The notes beneath the pieces are model-generated. The model did no database searches. It was not told the origin of the DNA and saw only the letters and a program-made list of their open reading frames with translations. From the NCBI GenBank assembly GCA_026545225.1, contig CM048850.1, forward strand, positions 5,832,001 to 5,896,000: a stretch of DNA of 64,000 nt, read 5' to 3'. Positions within the stretch are counted from its first letter, which is position 1. Every line of letters starts with the position of its first letter. The stretch comes from Cornus controversa (Eukaryota; Streptophyta; Magnoliopsida; Cornales; Cornaceae). The position numbers were made by a program, and so were the translations under genes. Of the stretch, positions 44,583 through 56,150 are shown one piece after another.

Positions 44583-47131
44583 TGATGGTCCGTGAGGCCC
44601 ATGAGCATGTTTGCCCAAGTTTTAATGTCAAAAGGATATCTAGGGGCATTATTGTCAACTCTCTATTTAAAGGGTTTCTTTTGGTCATTTCACTTTATGT
44701 GTGTGTTTCTATACTTGTTCAAATAAGATTTTATTGCTAATTAATCACAATATGTCCATTATTGCTCATTTAAATATGCTTTCACTTATATGCACTAACA
44801 GCCCATGTAGGGACAATTTTGACATTTCAATGGTATTGCAGGGAAATGACATGTGGAATTTTTGGTCCTAATTTTAGAATTTTTCTGTAGTAGAGAATGT
44901 CACTTATACCCTCTGTACCAACATTAGACTCTATATATAATTCAAAATTGAGAGGGGCAGCTTTGTCATTCAAGTATAAGCCAATCATTGGTTGTAGCTA
45001 AAAGACAAATATGTGACTTGTCACCCGTATCTCTTTAGGACCATTATTAAATTATTGCCTCACATATATATTACCATATACTACATTATTGGTGGTAGAG
45101 CATTCCATAGAGAGAACCAAAGCTATAGATTTTCACAGTGTGAGTACTACTCCATTGAAGAGGATTGAGAAAGCGTATTTTTGAAAATTCGGGAAGATCT
45201 GCCTTCTCTTAAGCTTGAATACAGAGACAAGTTTGGTGATTTATGTGCAACAGCTAAAAAGAGGTTTGCGGTTCTTCTAGAGGTCCAATCAATCACTCTT
45301 AGTATGATATGGGCCTTACTTTGAGCTTAGTGCAAGTATAATTCTTCCCTTGTTCTAATTTAGAAAGACTTTACATTTTGTATGCTCTTAATCTCATAGA
45401 TGGGTATATACTGACATGTATCTGATCATGAAGAGCTTTATTCAAATTGAGCATGTATTTACGTGTGTTAATCTTGAGCTCTATTGTGCTTGAGCAAGTT
45501 TATTTATATCTATTCAAATGAGATTTGGGATTGAATCATGTTTGTAATTACTTTCCCCAAAATTGAATATTGATATCCTAAATTTTATATATTCTGAGAT
45601 TGCTGTCACGTGCACTAATTTTTGTGTGTTTTTTATTGATTTCTTCTATCACATGAAAGAAATTAGTGTTTGTTTTAAATGTATCAGGTCAGAACTTCTA
45701 AGCATTCCATTTTTTAGTTCTCAAATCAAATTGTTATAGCAATATACATAGCTGAAATCAGTCCATACAATGCTAGTCTTCTCAAAATAGGTTTAGAACT
45801 TAATTGAAACATCATTTCACACTTATTTATACTGATCTTGTGTCGTTTTACTAAAATGGTGATGCTAAAATACCTGCATACACATTTGATATCTCAAAAC
45901 CCTATCTTGAGCAAAATGAATTGTCAAAATGTTTTCTGTTGTTGGCTAAAAATCCACTAAATAGTATCTAAAGACTTTAACTAGCTCATTTTAAGGTGTT
46001 CAGCGTGTATTTGTTAAATGACATCTGCATTAGAGTCTGTTTCAAATTTTCTTATTTCGAAACTCTATATATCAGCATGAATATTACATGTCAAAGCTGT
46101 TCTATTTTAAGCATGAATGAAGACCATATAAGTTTAATTTTCCCTATACAACACCTATTATTCAATGTTTTTAAAGTTGTCTTATTTCAAATCATCTCTG
46201 AGCCTTTGTGTTTCTGCTGCCTTGATAAAAGCCTATTGTGTGTTGCTTAAAAAAAACTCAAAAGTCTATTGGTTGTATTAAATAATTTTAGAACTCATCA
46301 GGACTCCTCTAGCAAATGCATTTAAGTTGTCTTTTTAGGTTTCTGTTGAATAGAAAATTCTGAGTATTTAAAAATTTGGTGCACCTTATATTTATATAAT
46401 ATAGATGGTTGCTGTGAGCTTATAGTGCATATATGAAATACATCAAAACTTTACAAATTTCATGCCACTATTTATTCACCATTTTGCTGACAAAATCTGT
46501 TGTTCATTGTGTAATTAAATATCTGATGATATATGACTTTATCTATTGATATGAGCTATTTGTTAAAGGTTATCTAAGACAACCTTTGCTCAGAGGAAAT
46601 CATTGTGTTCTTAAGTGTCTAAATAACTCTATTTCAAGCTGTTATCAATTGCTACTGAAAATGATTAATATTAGCTTAAAATTTATGATGTTACGACATT
46701 AATTACTTGCTGCCCTGTGAAATTTATATTGTCAAATCATGCTACCAAGTCCATATACATAATGATATTCTCTTAGAAATGTTCAGAGTAGCTCCAATTG
46801 ATTCAAACAAGTTTACCTTGACATGATTGAGCAGCTGCATTAAAGTTTGACTTCCTAAAACTCAATGCTTGTCTTAAGTTTGCTGTCAAAAATGATTTGC
46901 AAGATTTGCAGAAGCTGGTGGTTTGATATTTAAGGTCTAGGGGTTTGAAATAAAGCTTTATTTACCATATTAAGTTTGTTTGATCTGTTGTGCGTGCTTA
47001 ATAGAGAGCTTAGATTCAAAACAGTGCCTATAAATCAGCTCCTACACTATTCATCATGCCAAAATGTGGTCCATAAGCAGTACATTATTGATTTGAGCTA
47101 GCTTATTCGATCATCATCTATATACCTTTAG
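44583..47131 (+). repeat. LTR-like fragment related to the LTR of copia element 2, plus unassigned sequence
   Basis: At 44,583 the text TTGATGGTCCGTGAGGCCCA and the following ATGAGCATGTTTGCCCAAG and TAATGTCAAAAGGAT match the reverse complement of 52,543 downward, the start of the minus-strand copia 3' LTR. After about 100 bp the similarity fades, so this is a diverged relative in plus orientation and its right end is not visible. The rest of the stretch has no gene; the 84-residue frame at 45,996-46,250 shows no recognisable domain. Confidence 0.5.
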
Positions 47132-47252
47132 TGTCATGCCCTAAATTCTAGGCTACCGAGACACTCCCGGGCCAACCTTGAATTTTGAGTGTGAACCCAT
47201 TCACTCAACCACATGAACTACTCTAACACCGATCTCACCTTGATATCACGCT

Positions 47253-47264
47253 TTGATACCATGC
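47253..47264 (-). other. Primer-binding site of the truncated minus-strand element
   Basis: Minus-strand TGGTATCAAAGC is close to the canonical TGGTATCAGAGC complementary to plant initiator tRNA(Met) and is the same variant as the site at 59901-59912. The LTR end GTGACA is three bases away. Confidence 0.6.
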
Positions 47265-50073
47265 TGTCACGCCCTGATTTTTGACTCTCGGAGAAACAGA
47301 GGTAACTTCCGTCCATTATGCCCAAATGGATCATCCTTACCCTCAAATACCATGGATGCTTAACTCTATTTGTGCACATAGATGTGCATAACTCCACTTT
47401 ATCCAACCTCAATGGACCCTACATCCAACCACATCACCTTAGTGGAAATTCCATTTATCTACACCCGTGAATCACTCATTTCCAAGAATCAACACTTCGT
47501 GTGATTTGGACTTGAAACTAAAATCTACACCATTGGATAGAGAATCCAAAAATACTCAATTTTAAAAAAAATCACGCTCAATTCTGATTTAAGACGAAAA
47601 GGTTATGCCCGATTGAAGTTTGGGCAAACTTCGGAGCATGCTGTGAATAGTGACTTCGATGCATCAAATAAGTATTGAACATGTAATAACCAAAATTTCC
47701 TCTCGGTACTTTGACATTCTAAAATCCTGCAAGTTTTTCAATGGATCAAACATGTCATTTCGATGCATCGAAGCTTTGATGCAACGAAATGAGCAGTTCG
47801 ATGCATCGAAGTGCCCAAATTCTGCAACTTTGCAAATGGTCATTTTTGGCATTCTAAGTCCTTTCTACCCACAAAATCCATTTGTACAACCTTGAAATCA
47901 TACATGAAAGAAATCTAAAACATTCACAAGTTCTAAATCATGCTAGTAATCAAATCATACACCAATATGAGTCATTCTCCAACATAAACATATTCTAATT
48001 TATATTGAAATCTTCTATCATTACATTAGTCCATCAAATAAAACTAGATGCTCTTAACAAGCATTACATAAAAAAGTCCATTATCTAATCATATTTAACA
48101 AGCTCATAGTCCAAGCATACACTCAAGTTACATTTGTCCAAAATATAACTACAACTCAAAGGGAAAGACCTCATGCCACAAGCCGGCATAGATAGCCACA
48201 AAATATACAATATCCAAAATAAAGCAAAAAGTTACGAGTGTTTAACTTTGTCATTCAAGTCCCATCTGTCATCGGCGCCTTATCTGTAAAAAGAGTTTAG
48301 AAAAAAGGGGTGAGCACTATGACGGCTCAATAGAGATACCCCAACCCACCTAAGTGTCGACTCGACATCGACCTACATGAATGCATGTCACTAAATTACA
48401 CGTATCATCAAACATATATACCATGTTTTTTTACAATCAACGAATATATAAGAATGAATTAAACATATATCATGCTTTACAAATAATTATGTAAGCAAAA
48501 TCATACACTTATCTACCTCTCGGACTTAACCCGATACCCAACCATGATTTTTACCAACCATGTGACCTGGGACGCCTCCCACACGATTTCAACACCATCA
48601 TCGAGTATTTAACTACTCCAAGGTGATTAGACCACCGTCACGGAGTATTTACCTACTCCAGGTGACTTAGCCTCTTTTTAGAACTTATCATCAAGTATTT
48701 ACTTACTCCAAGGTGATTAGACCGTCATCACCGAGTATTTACCTACTCCAAGGTGAATAGGCTATTTTGGAATCATCACCGATTATTTACCTACTCGAAG
48801 GTGATTTGACCACTTCATAACCGTGACCGAGTATTGACTTACTCTAGGTAACTCAACCACCCTACCTTATTTCCTCACAACTGCCACATATATGCATTTC
48901 GAACATATAATAATCAAGCATTCAATATTCATGCTTTGCAATACATAAACTAATTAATAAAGCATATAGCATGCATTTCCATCTCTACAAAGCCACACAT
49001 ATATTTACCTATACATGTGAAGCCTAGCATATCATTCACATATGCACATAAACCTCACTTAAGCACAATTTAGTCATGCTTCACCAATGCACACATTTTT
49101 TATATAAAGATAGCATGCATTTGACTCACATAGCAACACATAATACATACATGTTCACTATAACACATTTTCACATATGTGCACATAACCTAGCATATAA
49201 GTACATATACTAAAATCTCTCACACATTCACACCTTATACCATGTATACTACCATATACATATCAATTTCATACAAGATACTAAAGAGAAGTAGAATTAT
49301 AACACATCCCACCCCTCTTATCACTCTAAATCATGCAATACACACTCTTAGTTCTCATCGCTTTACTCGAAATCTTAGAATCGACAAATAAATGAGAAGG
49401 AGAACCCCTCAAAATTGAAGGCCTTCCAAGAACTTCACCAAATTTCTAGCAATGTCTACCTTGTTAAAATGTGCATTTGTTTGGTTTAAATCAAAGCGCT
49501 AGCCGTCCCCTACATATCTCCCTTCTTCGGCGAGTTTTGAAACCAAGCCGAATGGGTTTGAAATATAGAGAGAAGGTAGAGAGTAGAAGAGAGAGAGGTT
49601 TAGAGAGAGACTAATCCATGAGAAATGGCTAGGACTCTCTCAGCCATTTCTTTTAAAAGCATATTGGGGTGCGAAATGACTATTTCGCCCTCGGGCCACT
49701 TTATGTACCTTCCCGGGTTTCATTTTTGATTTCAAAAACTTCTGCGGTATCGAAATCACTTCCTTTTTCTCTTTAAACATTTCATCTAAGTTATTCCCAA
49801 AAATAAATCTTTTCAAAAATTTTTCGGATTCTCGGGCTCACTTAACCGCATTGTAGGCCCCGATTTGACCAAAAAGTCAAACTTCTCCAAATATTTCAAA
49901 AATTTACCAAAACCATTAAAACACTTATCGCATAATTAAGACGTATGTGTGCATTTGTGCATTTAAGGACAAATTTAGGGAAAGAATTGCAACATATTCA
50001 GAAATTAAAAAAAAAGTGGAACGTTCTAATCTAACACATAATTTCAAAGGCTTGAGTATTCTAGGATGTCACA
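47265..50073 (-). repeat. Minus-strand LTR (about 2.8 kb) of a truncated retrotransposon
   Basis: On the minus strand it begins TGTGACATCC (50073 downward) and ends GGGCGTGACA (47265). Immediately beyond, at 47253-47264 on the plus strand, lies GCTTTGATACCA, which is TGGTATCAAAGC on the minus strand: an initiator-tRNA(Met)-type primer-binding site. This places a 5' LTR here with the internal region to the left, but only a stub of that remains and no coding domain is seen. Inside are a hairpin minisatellite (48,595-48,855) and several palindromic TTCGATGCATCGAA-like strings (47,655-47,812). No target-site duplication was found. Confidence 0.58.
48595..48855. repeat. Hairpin-forming minisatellite, about six copies
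   Basis: Units of roughly 40-60 bp share CACCGAGTATTTACCTACTC followed by CAAGGTG. Within each unit CACC-GAGTA pairs with TACTC-(CAA)-GGTG, so each copy can form a small hairpin. Spacers between copies differ, and the last copies are diverged. The run lies inside the minus-strand LTR. Confidence 0.75.
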
Positions 50074-50420
50074 GTTCCTAATTACGAGATATATTAATCT
50101 TTGACATAGTTGAAATTTTAAACCATTAATGGCAAGACATCATAGCTATCATGAATACATAGTTAAAAAAAATGAAAATTTAGTTGTTTCAATTGTTCGC
50201 CGCACCCCCGAACTTAAAGCAAACATTATCCTCAATGTTTGATGACAAAAAAGAGAAACAAATGTTACCGGCATGGTTGATGGAATTTAAAAGGGTAAAA
50301 CATCAACCGGAGCACAAAATAGAGCACACGGGGCACGTTCTCATAAAGTGCAGCTGGAAAACCTGCAAGGATTTCAAAACTACATACCACACATATTGAA
50401 GAAGAATTTGAAATTAAAAC
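50074..50420. other. Short spacer between two LTRs
   Basis: No gene or recognisable element is seen. A 71-residue reading frame here has no known motif. Confidence 0.5.
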
Positions 50421-52542
50421 TGATAAACCAAGGGGGGAGGGGCTGAATAGGTTCTTCGATTTCTCTTCCTAATATTGCAAGTTTGTTTGGCACATACAAT
50501 CACACAATTTGATATACACACAGATTTATAGAGAAAACCTCAAGGTGGGGAAAAACCTCTTCGAACTGACATCCACTATGTCTGAAAGGGTAGTACAGTA
50601 ATCCTCTCAATCACTCTCTCACACACCCAACTCATAACATAGTTCACTCCAGCACTCACCTAGTTCACAACCTCCTAGGCCTGAACCACTCTCACCAAAT
50701 CTCGCAATAGCTTTTCTACTCTCAATCCCAACTTAGGCTTCCTAAACCCAAACTATCTCACCTCAATCTCACCACAATCACTCACACTCCCCTTGTCCAA
50801 AATATCCCAATACTTAAACTATATATAGTGATAGTGGAGTTAGTTCGATGTCTTGAGCAACAACAAAGTCTTCAAGCTTTGTTTGTTTGGTCTTCAAAGT
50901 CAATCTTCAATTTTCAACCTTTGATAGTTCGTCTTCAAGGTCTGGCGTGACAATGATTCGGTCACTTGTCTTCTTGACAGATCATGACACTTGAATTTCT
51001 TTAATAATTGGCTTTGATATGTACACCCTTGAGTGTAGCTGCAACGGTCTCATAGAAGTTCGCTCTTTCAAGGAATCCCGTCGTCAGCTTCTTAAATTTC
51101 CATTTAACTTGGTGCAATTCTTCTTAATAGCTATCCTGGTAGCTCAGCAATGTAGATTCTAAACCAATAATTCATTCTCAGCAATGAAGATTCTAAAACA
51201 ACAATTCAAGCTCAGCAATGTAGATTCTAAACCAATAATTCATTCTCAGCAATGAAGATTCTAAAACAACAATTCAAGCTCAGCAATGTAGATTCTAAAA
51301 CACCAATTCAAGCACAGATTAGAGAGGAACACACATCAATATATATATAAATTTTCTTGCTCAATGAGAATAGAGCTCTTCTTTAATTTCAAAACATAAT
51401 AGCAAATCAGAACAAGAAGATTGTAAGTGCGCCTGTGCATATAGTGTGTCAACACATAAACCCCAAATTGTGCACCTATGAGAGTGTGCATTAAGCATCT
51501 ATAATCAACTATTATAGATCATTTTATATGAGAAATAGAATTTTAGAGATATGAAGAAATACTACCGAATTTGTGAGAATGTTCAAATGACTGAGTTGAT
51601 GAAAAAGAACCCAAACAGAGACGTGAATAGATGTGACAGTAGAAGGAACCAAACCAGACAGCGAAAATGGCTTTAGATGAATCTTACAGACATGAAAGTG
51701 AAGCTCAAAGAACAGTGATCAGTACAGAGACCTTCAGTAATTAATCAAAAGGCCGAGACTAGTGAAGCCGAGTGAAGTCGCTTGTATAAGATGACGGAGA
51801 AGCTGATCTCAAAACATGTTGTAACTGACGACAAAGAGGTTTGTAGAGCTAACGATGACGAGATTTGTAGTTGTAGATGGCGTTTAACTCTATCAATCTG
51901 TTGCTTCACAAATGTGTCTTAAAAGAGAGGTTGTTGGTGACAAGTTGTGTCATGATTCTAAAAATAGAATAGTAGTCATGAAATCATGCCTTCTTTGCTC
52001 GCCTCACTCACACTCTCAGTTCTCTTTCAGCTTGCCCCTCTTCTCTCTCTATATCGCTGCCTGCATTTTTTTCTCTCTATTTTTCCTCTCACTTTTCTCT
52101 TAGCTTTTATATCAATCGTGTCCACCACATTCAATCACCACCACACAATCTCTCCCGGTCTATTTTATCCTCTCCCACTATCAGCCGAATAACTCTCTTT
52201 TAATTGCAATATCAGTGCTCTCTACTTGGAGCCCACACACATTCTATATTTATAAAACATATTTTTTTTATATAAAATTATGGAACCCTAATTGTCACAA
52301 ATTTCCAAAAATACCCCTGCACTTTGTTGCCCTAGAAACAATTCCCAAAGTGTCTTTCCAATTTAAATACCCAGCATGTTCCTACAATTTGGTTTGTGCA
52401 CATAAAACAATAACAAGATAATTCCATAAATTATGAATAGCACACTCGAACTTATCATTCAAAATGAAATGACACTAATGCTCTTAGATCCTTTTGACAT
52501 AAAAACTTGGGCAAACATGCTCATGGGCTTTCTAGACCATCA
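50421..52542 (-). repeat. 3' LTR of copia element 2 (about 2.1 kb)
   Basis: On the minus strand it starts TGATGGTCTAG (52542) and ends GGTTTATCA (50421). Blocks shared with the 5' LTR include the AATAGGTTCTTCGATTT region (50,447 and 59,942), the GTGATAGTGGAGTTAGTTCG region (50,828 and 60,321) and the AATGTGTCTT region (51,911 and 61,811). Between about 51,130 and 51,310 it has a short tandem repeat of CTCAGCAATGTAGATTC units. It lacks about 400 bp present in the 5' LTR near 60,610-61,090. Confidence 0.85.
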
Positions 52543-52644
52543 ATCTCTCCCTTTTGCCTTTTAATGTCAAAAACCTACCTAATTACCTAACTTCTTTCTC
52601 CCCATTTTTGACAATGAAAGTCAAAAGGGTAAGAAAATAGAGAG

Positions 52645-53067
52645 CTAGCGGGGAGGAAGGGTGAGACCTAGGGCAGTGCGAAGAGTCTCAAAACAGGTCA
52701 GAGGTAAGGGTTTGGTCATAATATCTACTAATTGAGCCTCAGTATTGATATACTCTATGAGAATGTTGCCTTTTTGCACATTGTCCTTCAAGAAGTGATA
52801 CTTGATGTCTATGTGTTTGCTTATATTGTGTAAAGTGTGGTTTTTGCTAATGGCAATTGCACTTTGATTATCATAGAAAATGGTAGTCGAAGTAGAGAAT
52901 TCAATGCCTAGATCTATGAGTGTGGTTCTTATCCACAATGCTTCAGAGTAAGCTTATGCAGTTGAAATGTATTCAGCTTATGAGGTGGAGAGAGACACGG
53001 AAGCTTGCTTCTTGCTAAGCCATGGAACCACATTATTTGCAAACATATAACAACATCCTGAGGTGCT
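52645..53067 (-). pseudogene. RNase H C-terminal part of copia element 2
   Basis: Minus-strand translation gives CCYMFANNVVPWLSKKQASVSLS followed by stops, then a 97-codon frame (52938-52645) with FYDNQSAIAISKNHTLHNISKHIDIKYHFLKD and LVDIMTKPL, the classical C-terminal landmarks of copia RNase H. It continues directly from the fragment at 56,151 once the inserted element is set aside. Confidence 0.85.
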
Positions 53068-54470
53068 TGATAAGTGTTCAATATTATGCATTTGAACCCT
53101 CTTTATTATATATGTTAGTCCCGTTATTACGTTTACTGAGATACGTTTACGGTATTTTTGTATTTTTGATGTATTGCAGGTTTTGTACCAAAAGGAGCAA
53201 TGTTTGAGGCCATTTGCAGTTGAAGAGCAGAATTTAGAAATGAAGCTAAGGCATCTCGATCAATCGAGATGTTGATCTTGATCAATCGAGATCTCGATTG
53301 ATCGAGGATGCATTTCGATTGATCAAAATCTCGATCAATTGAGATTCCAATCTCGATCAATCAAGATTCTGCAGACCCACTTGCCCACTTGCTCACCTGC
53401 TCTTCCCACTTGTAACAAAATTCACCTTTTTGCACGACTTGGATGGATTTTCTGACTTGAACAAGACACATGGAGATATTATTGACTTAGTTGGTATATA
53501 TATTGCTATATATATATATATGGTGGGTCCCAAGAATGAAAAGTAGCCACAAATGCACAAAAGGAGCCATATTTCTCTCATAACATATACCATACATAGA
53601 GACATTCGGGAGAGGAGAAGGGGGAGCTGAACCAGGCCTTGAAGCTTCATTTTCTCCATCAATGGAAGAGTGTAAGGCGGCCATGATCAACTAACTTCTC
53701 TACTAGGGTGTGGGTGAAACCCCTAGCCATGTAAACTTGTTCATTTTTGTAGCATTATTTGGGATTTGTATTTTAAATGTTGATTACTTAGTCTAGTGAT
53801 GATGTACACTTAATCATTTCTTATATATATTCATATGATGTTGTTTTTATTATTGTCTTAGAGTAGAATCCATCTGATGAATGCACAACATTTGCATCTT
53901 CTACAAAAAGTGTAAGTGATGGCTAAGTAATGGTATTTAAAATGAATGTGTTGTTCTTGCTTGTATAAACCATGCCAAGATGAGGTAGTTTGGATGCATT
54001 TAGGTTCACTTAGAGAGTAGGGTAATTAGTTAGGTTGAAAAACTATGCTTGTTGAAGATGGATTATGATAGGTTTGCACACACATTGATCTTTTGATATG
54101 TTGTTGAGGTCACAAGGCTAATGACATTGTTAGACATTTAATTTTATAAATTCCAAGTTTGCTACATTGTTGGACATGTGAATGGCTAGTGGTGGAAACG
54201 ACCCCTAGTTCTCTCTCCCAACTTACAACTCTTTAAATTTAGTATTTTTATATTTCATGCAATAATTTTAAAACAAAAATGAAAACCTTGTTTTTAGAAT
54301 TAAAGTGAAATTAATCTTTCTTCAAGACAATTAACAACTAGTTCTCGTGGGATCGATACCCTCTATATAGAACCGTATCTACAAAGATTCGTGCTCTTGC
54401 GAGTGGTTAAATTATATTTTGAAAAAGGGCAAAAATAAGCTTACAATTACAATGAAGTTTAGCCACATCA
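53068..54470 (+). repeat. LTR 1 of the coding-free element
   Basis: It starts TGATAAGTGTTCAATATTATG and ends AGCCACATCA. It holds a cluster of TCGATCAATCGAGAT-type palindromic motifs at 53,253-53,371 and a short (TA)n run near 53,508-53,521. It is shorter than LTR 2 mainly because of the microsatellite. Confidence 0.85.
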
Positions 54471-54693
54471 AAATTTTGGCGCCGTTGTCTGTTTGTAGTT
54501 TGTGAAGGTCCATTTTTGCTAATGACCGCATAGCTCTGTAATACGTGTTGCATTTGTCAAGTGTAAAATGAACGGATAATCATCCTTTATCTAGTTGATG
54601 ACTGAGCATGATTCAATTTTTGTATAAGGTAGTTCATTTCATTTTTGTAACATGGCATTGCTAAGGGACTAGCAATATGTAAGTTTCGGGGTG

Positions 54694-55131
54694 TGATAAG
54701 TGTTCAATACTATGCATTTGAACCCTCTTTATTGTATATGTTAGTCCCGTTATTACGTTTACCGAGATACGTTTATGGTATTTTTGTATTTTTGATGTAT
54801 TGCAGGTTTTGTACCAAAAGGAGCAATGTTTGAGGCCATTTGGAGTTGAAGAGTATAATTCAGAAATGAAGCTAAGGCATCTCCATCAATTGAGATGTTG
54901 ATCTCGATCAATCGAGATCTCCATTGATCGAGGATGCATTTTGATTGATCGAAATCTCGATCAATTGAGATTCCAATCTCGATCAATCGAGATTTTGCAG
55001 ACCCACTTGCCCACTTGCTCACCTGCTCTTCCCACTTGCAACAAAATCCACCTTTTTGCACGACTTGGATGGATTTTCTGACTTGAACAAGACACATGGA
55101 GATATTATTGACTTAGTTGGTATATATATTG

Positions 55132-55191
<60 letters not shown>

Positions 55192-56150
55192 TGGGTTCCA
55201 AGGATGAAAAGTAGCCACAAATGCACAAAAGGAGCCATATTTCTCTCATAACATATACCATACATAGAGACATTCAGGAGAGGACATTCAGGAGAGGAAA
55301 AGGGGGAGCTGAACCAGGCCTTGAAGCTTCATTTTCTCCATCAATGGAAGAGTGCAAGACTGCTATGATTAACTAACTTCTCTACTAGGGTGTGGGTGAA
55401 ACCCCTAGCCATGTAAACTTGTTCATTTTTGTAGCATTATTTGGGATTTGTATTTTAAATGTTGATTACTTAGTCTAGTGATGATGTACACTTAATCATT
55501 TCTTATATATATTCATATGATGTTGTTTTTATTCTTGTCTTAGAGTAGAATCCATCTGATGAATGCACAACATTTGCATCTTCTACAAAAAGTGTAAGTG
55601 ATGGCTAAGTAATGGTATTTAAAATGAATGTGTTATTCTTGCTTGTATAAACCATGCCAAGATGAGGTAGTTTGGATGCATTTAGGTTCACTTAGAGAGT
55701 AGGATAATTAGTTAGGTTGAAAAACTATGCTTGTTGAAGATGGATTATGATAGGTTTGCACACACATTGATCTTTTGATATGTTGTTGAGGTCACAAGCC
55801 TAATAACATTGTTAGACATTTAATTTTATAAATCCCAAGTTTGCTACATTGTTGGACATGTGAATGGCTAGTGGTGGAAACGACCCCTAGTTCTCTCTCC
55901 CAACTTACAACTCTTTAAATTTAGTGTTTTTACATTTCATGCAATAGTTTTAAAACAAAAATCAAAACCTTATTTTTAGAATTAAAGTGGAATTAATCTC
56001 TCTTCAAGACAATTAACAACTAGTCCTCGTGGGTCGATACCCTCTATATAGAACCGTATCTACAAAGTTCGTGCTCTTGTGAGTGGTTAAATTATATTTT
56101 GAAAAAGGGCAAAAATAAGGTTACAATTACAATCAAGTTTAGCCACATCA
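54694..56150 (+). repeat. LTR 2 of the coding-free element
   Basis: It starts TGATAAGTGTTCAATACTATG and ends AGCCACATCA. The (TA)n run at 55,133-55,189 is much longer than in LTR 1, and GGAGAGGACATTCA is locally duplicated near 55,274-55,298. Scattered single-base differences from LTR 1 show that the element is not recent. Confidence 0.85.

Larger units (their letters stand above)
53068..56150 (+). mobile_element. Large-LTR, nearly coding-free retrotransposon (LARD/TRIM-like)
   Basis: Two similar LTRs (53068-54470 and 54694-56150) flank only 223 bp of internal sequence. Just after the first LTR, TGGCGCCGTTGTCTG (from 54477) resembles the TGGCGCCGTTGCC-type PBS of gypsy elements; before the second LTR is a short AGTTTCGGGG purine run. 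No coding domain fits in the interior. Flanks are GTGCT (53063-53067) and ATGCT (56151-56155), a 5 bp duplication with one mismatch. It interrupts the copia 2 RNase H. LTR starts resemble the Athila-like LTR at 61,834, so an Athila-group relative is the likely helper (inference). Confidence 0.85.

Noticed and set aside
45996-46250. 84-codon frame as a possible small gene
   Set aside because: It has no homology I recognise, no promoter or splice context, and the surrounding sequence looks like decayed LTR or intergenic DNA.
47132-47160. TGTCATGCCCTAAATTCTAGG as a second LTR end beside the one at 47,265
   Set aside because: It resembles the TGTCACGCCCTGATTTTT start only over about ten bases, and no LTR could be traced from it.
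51912-52192. Two overlapping frames rich in Ser, Leu and Phe
   Set aside because: They lie inside the 3' LTR of copia element 2 and come from CT-rich text.
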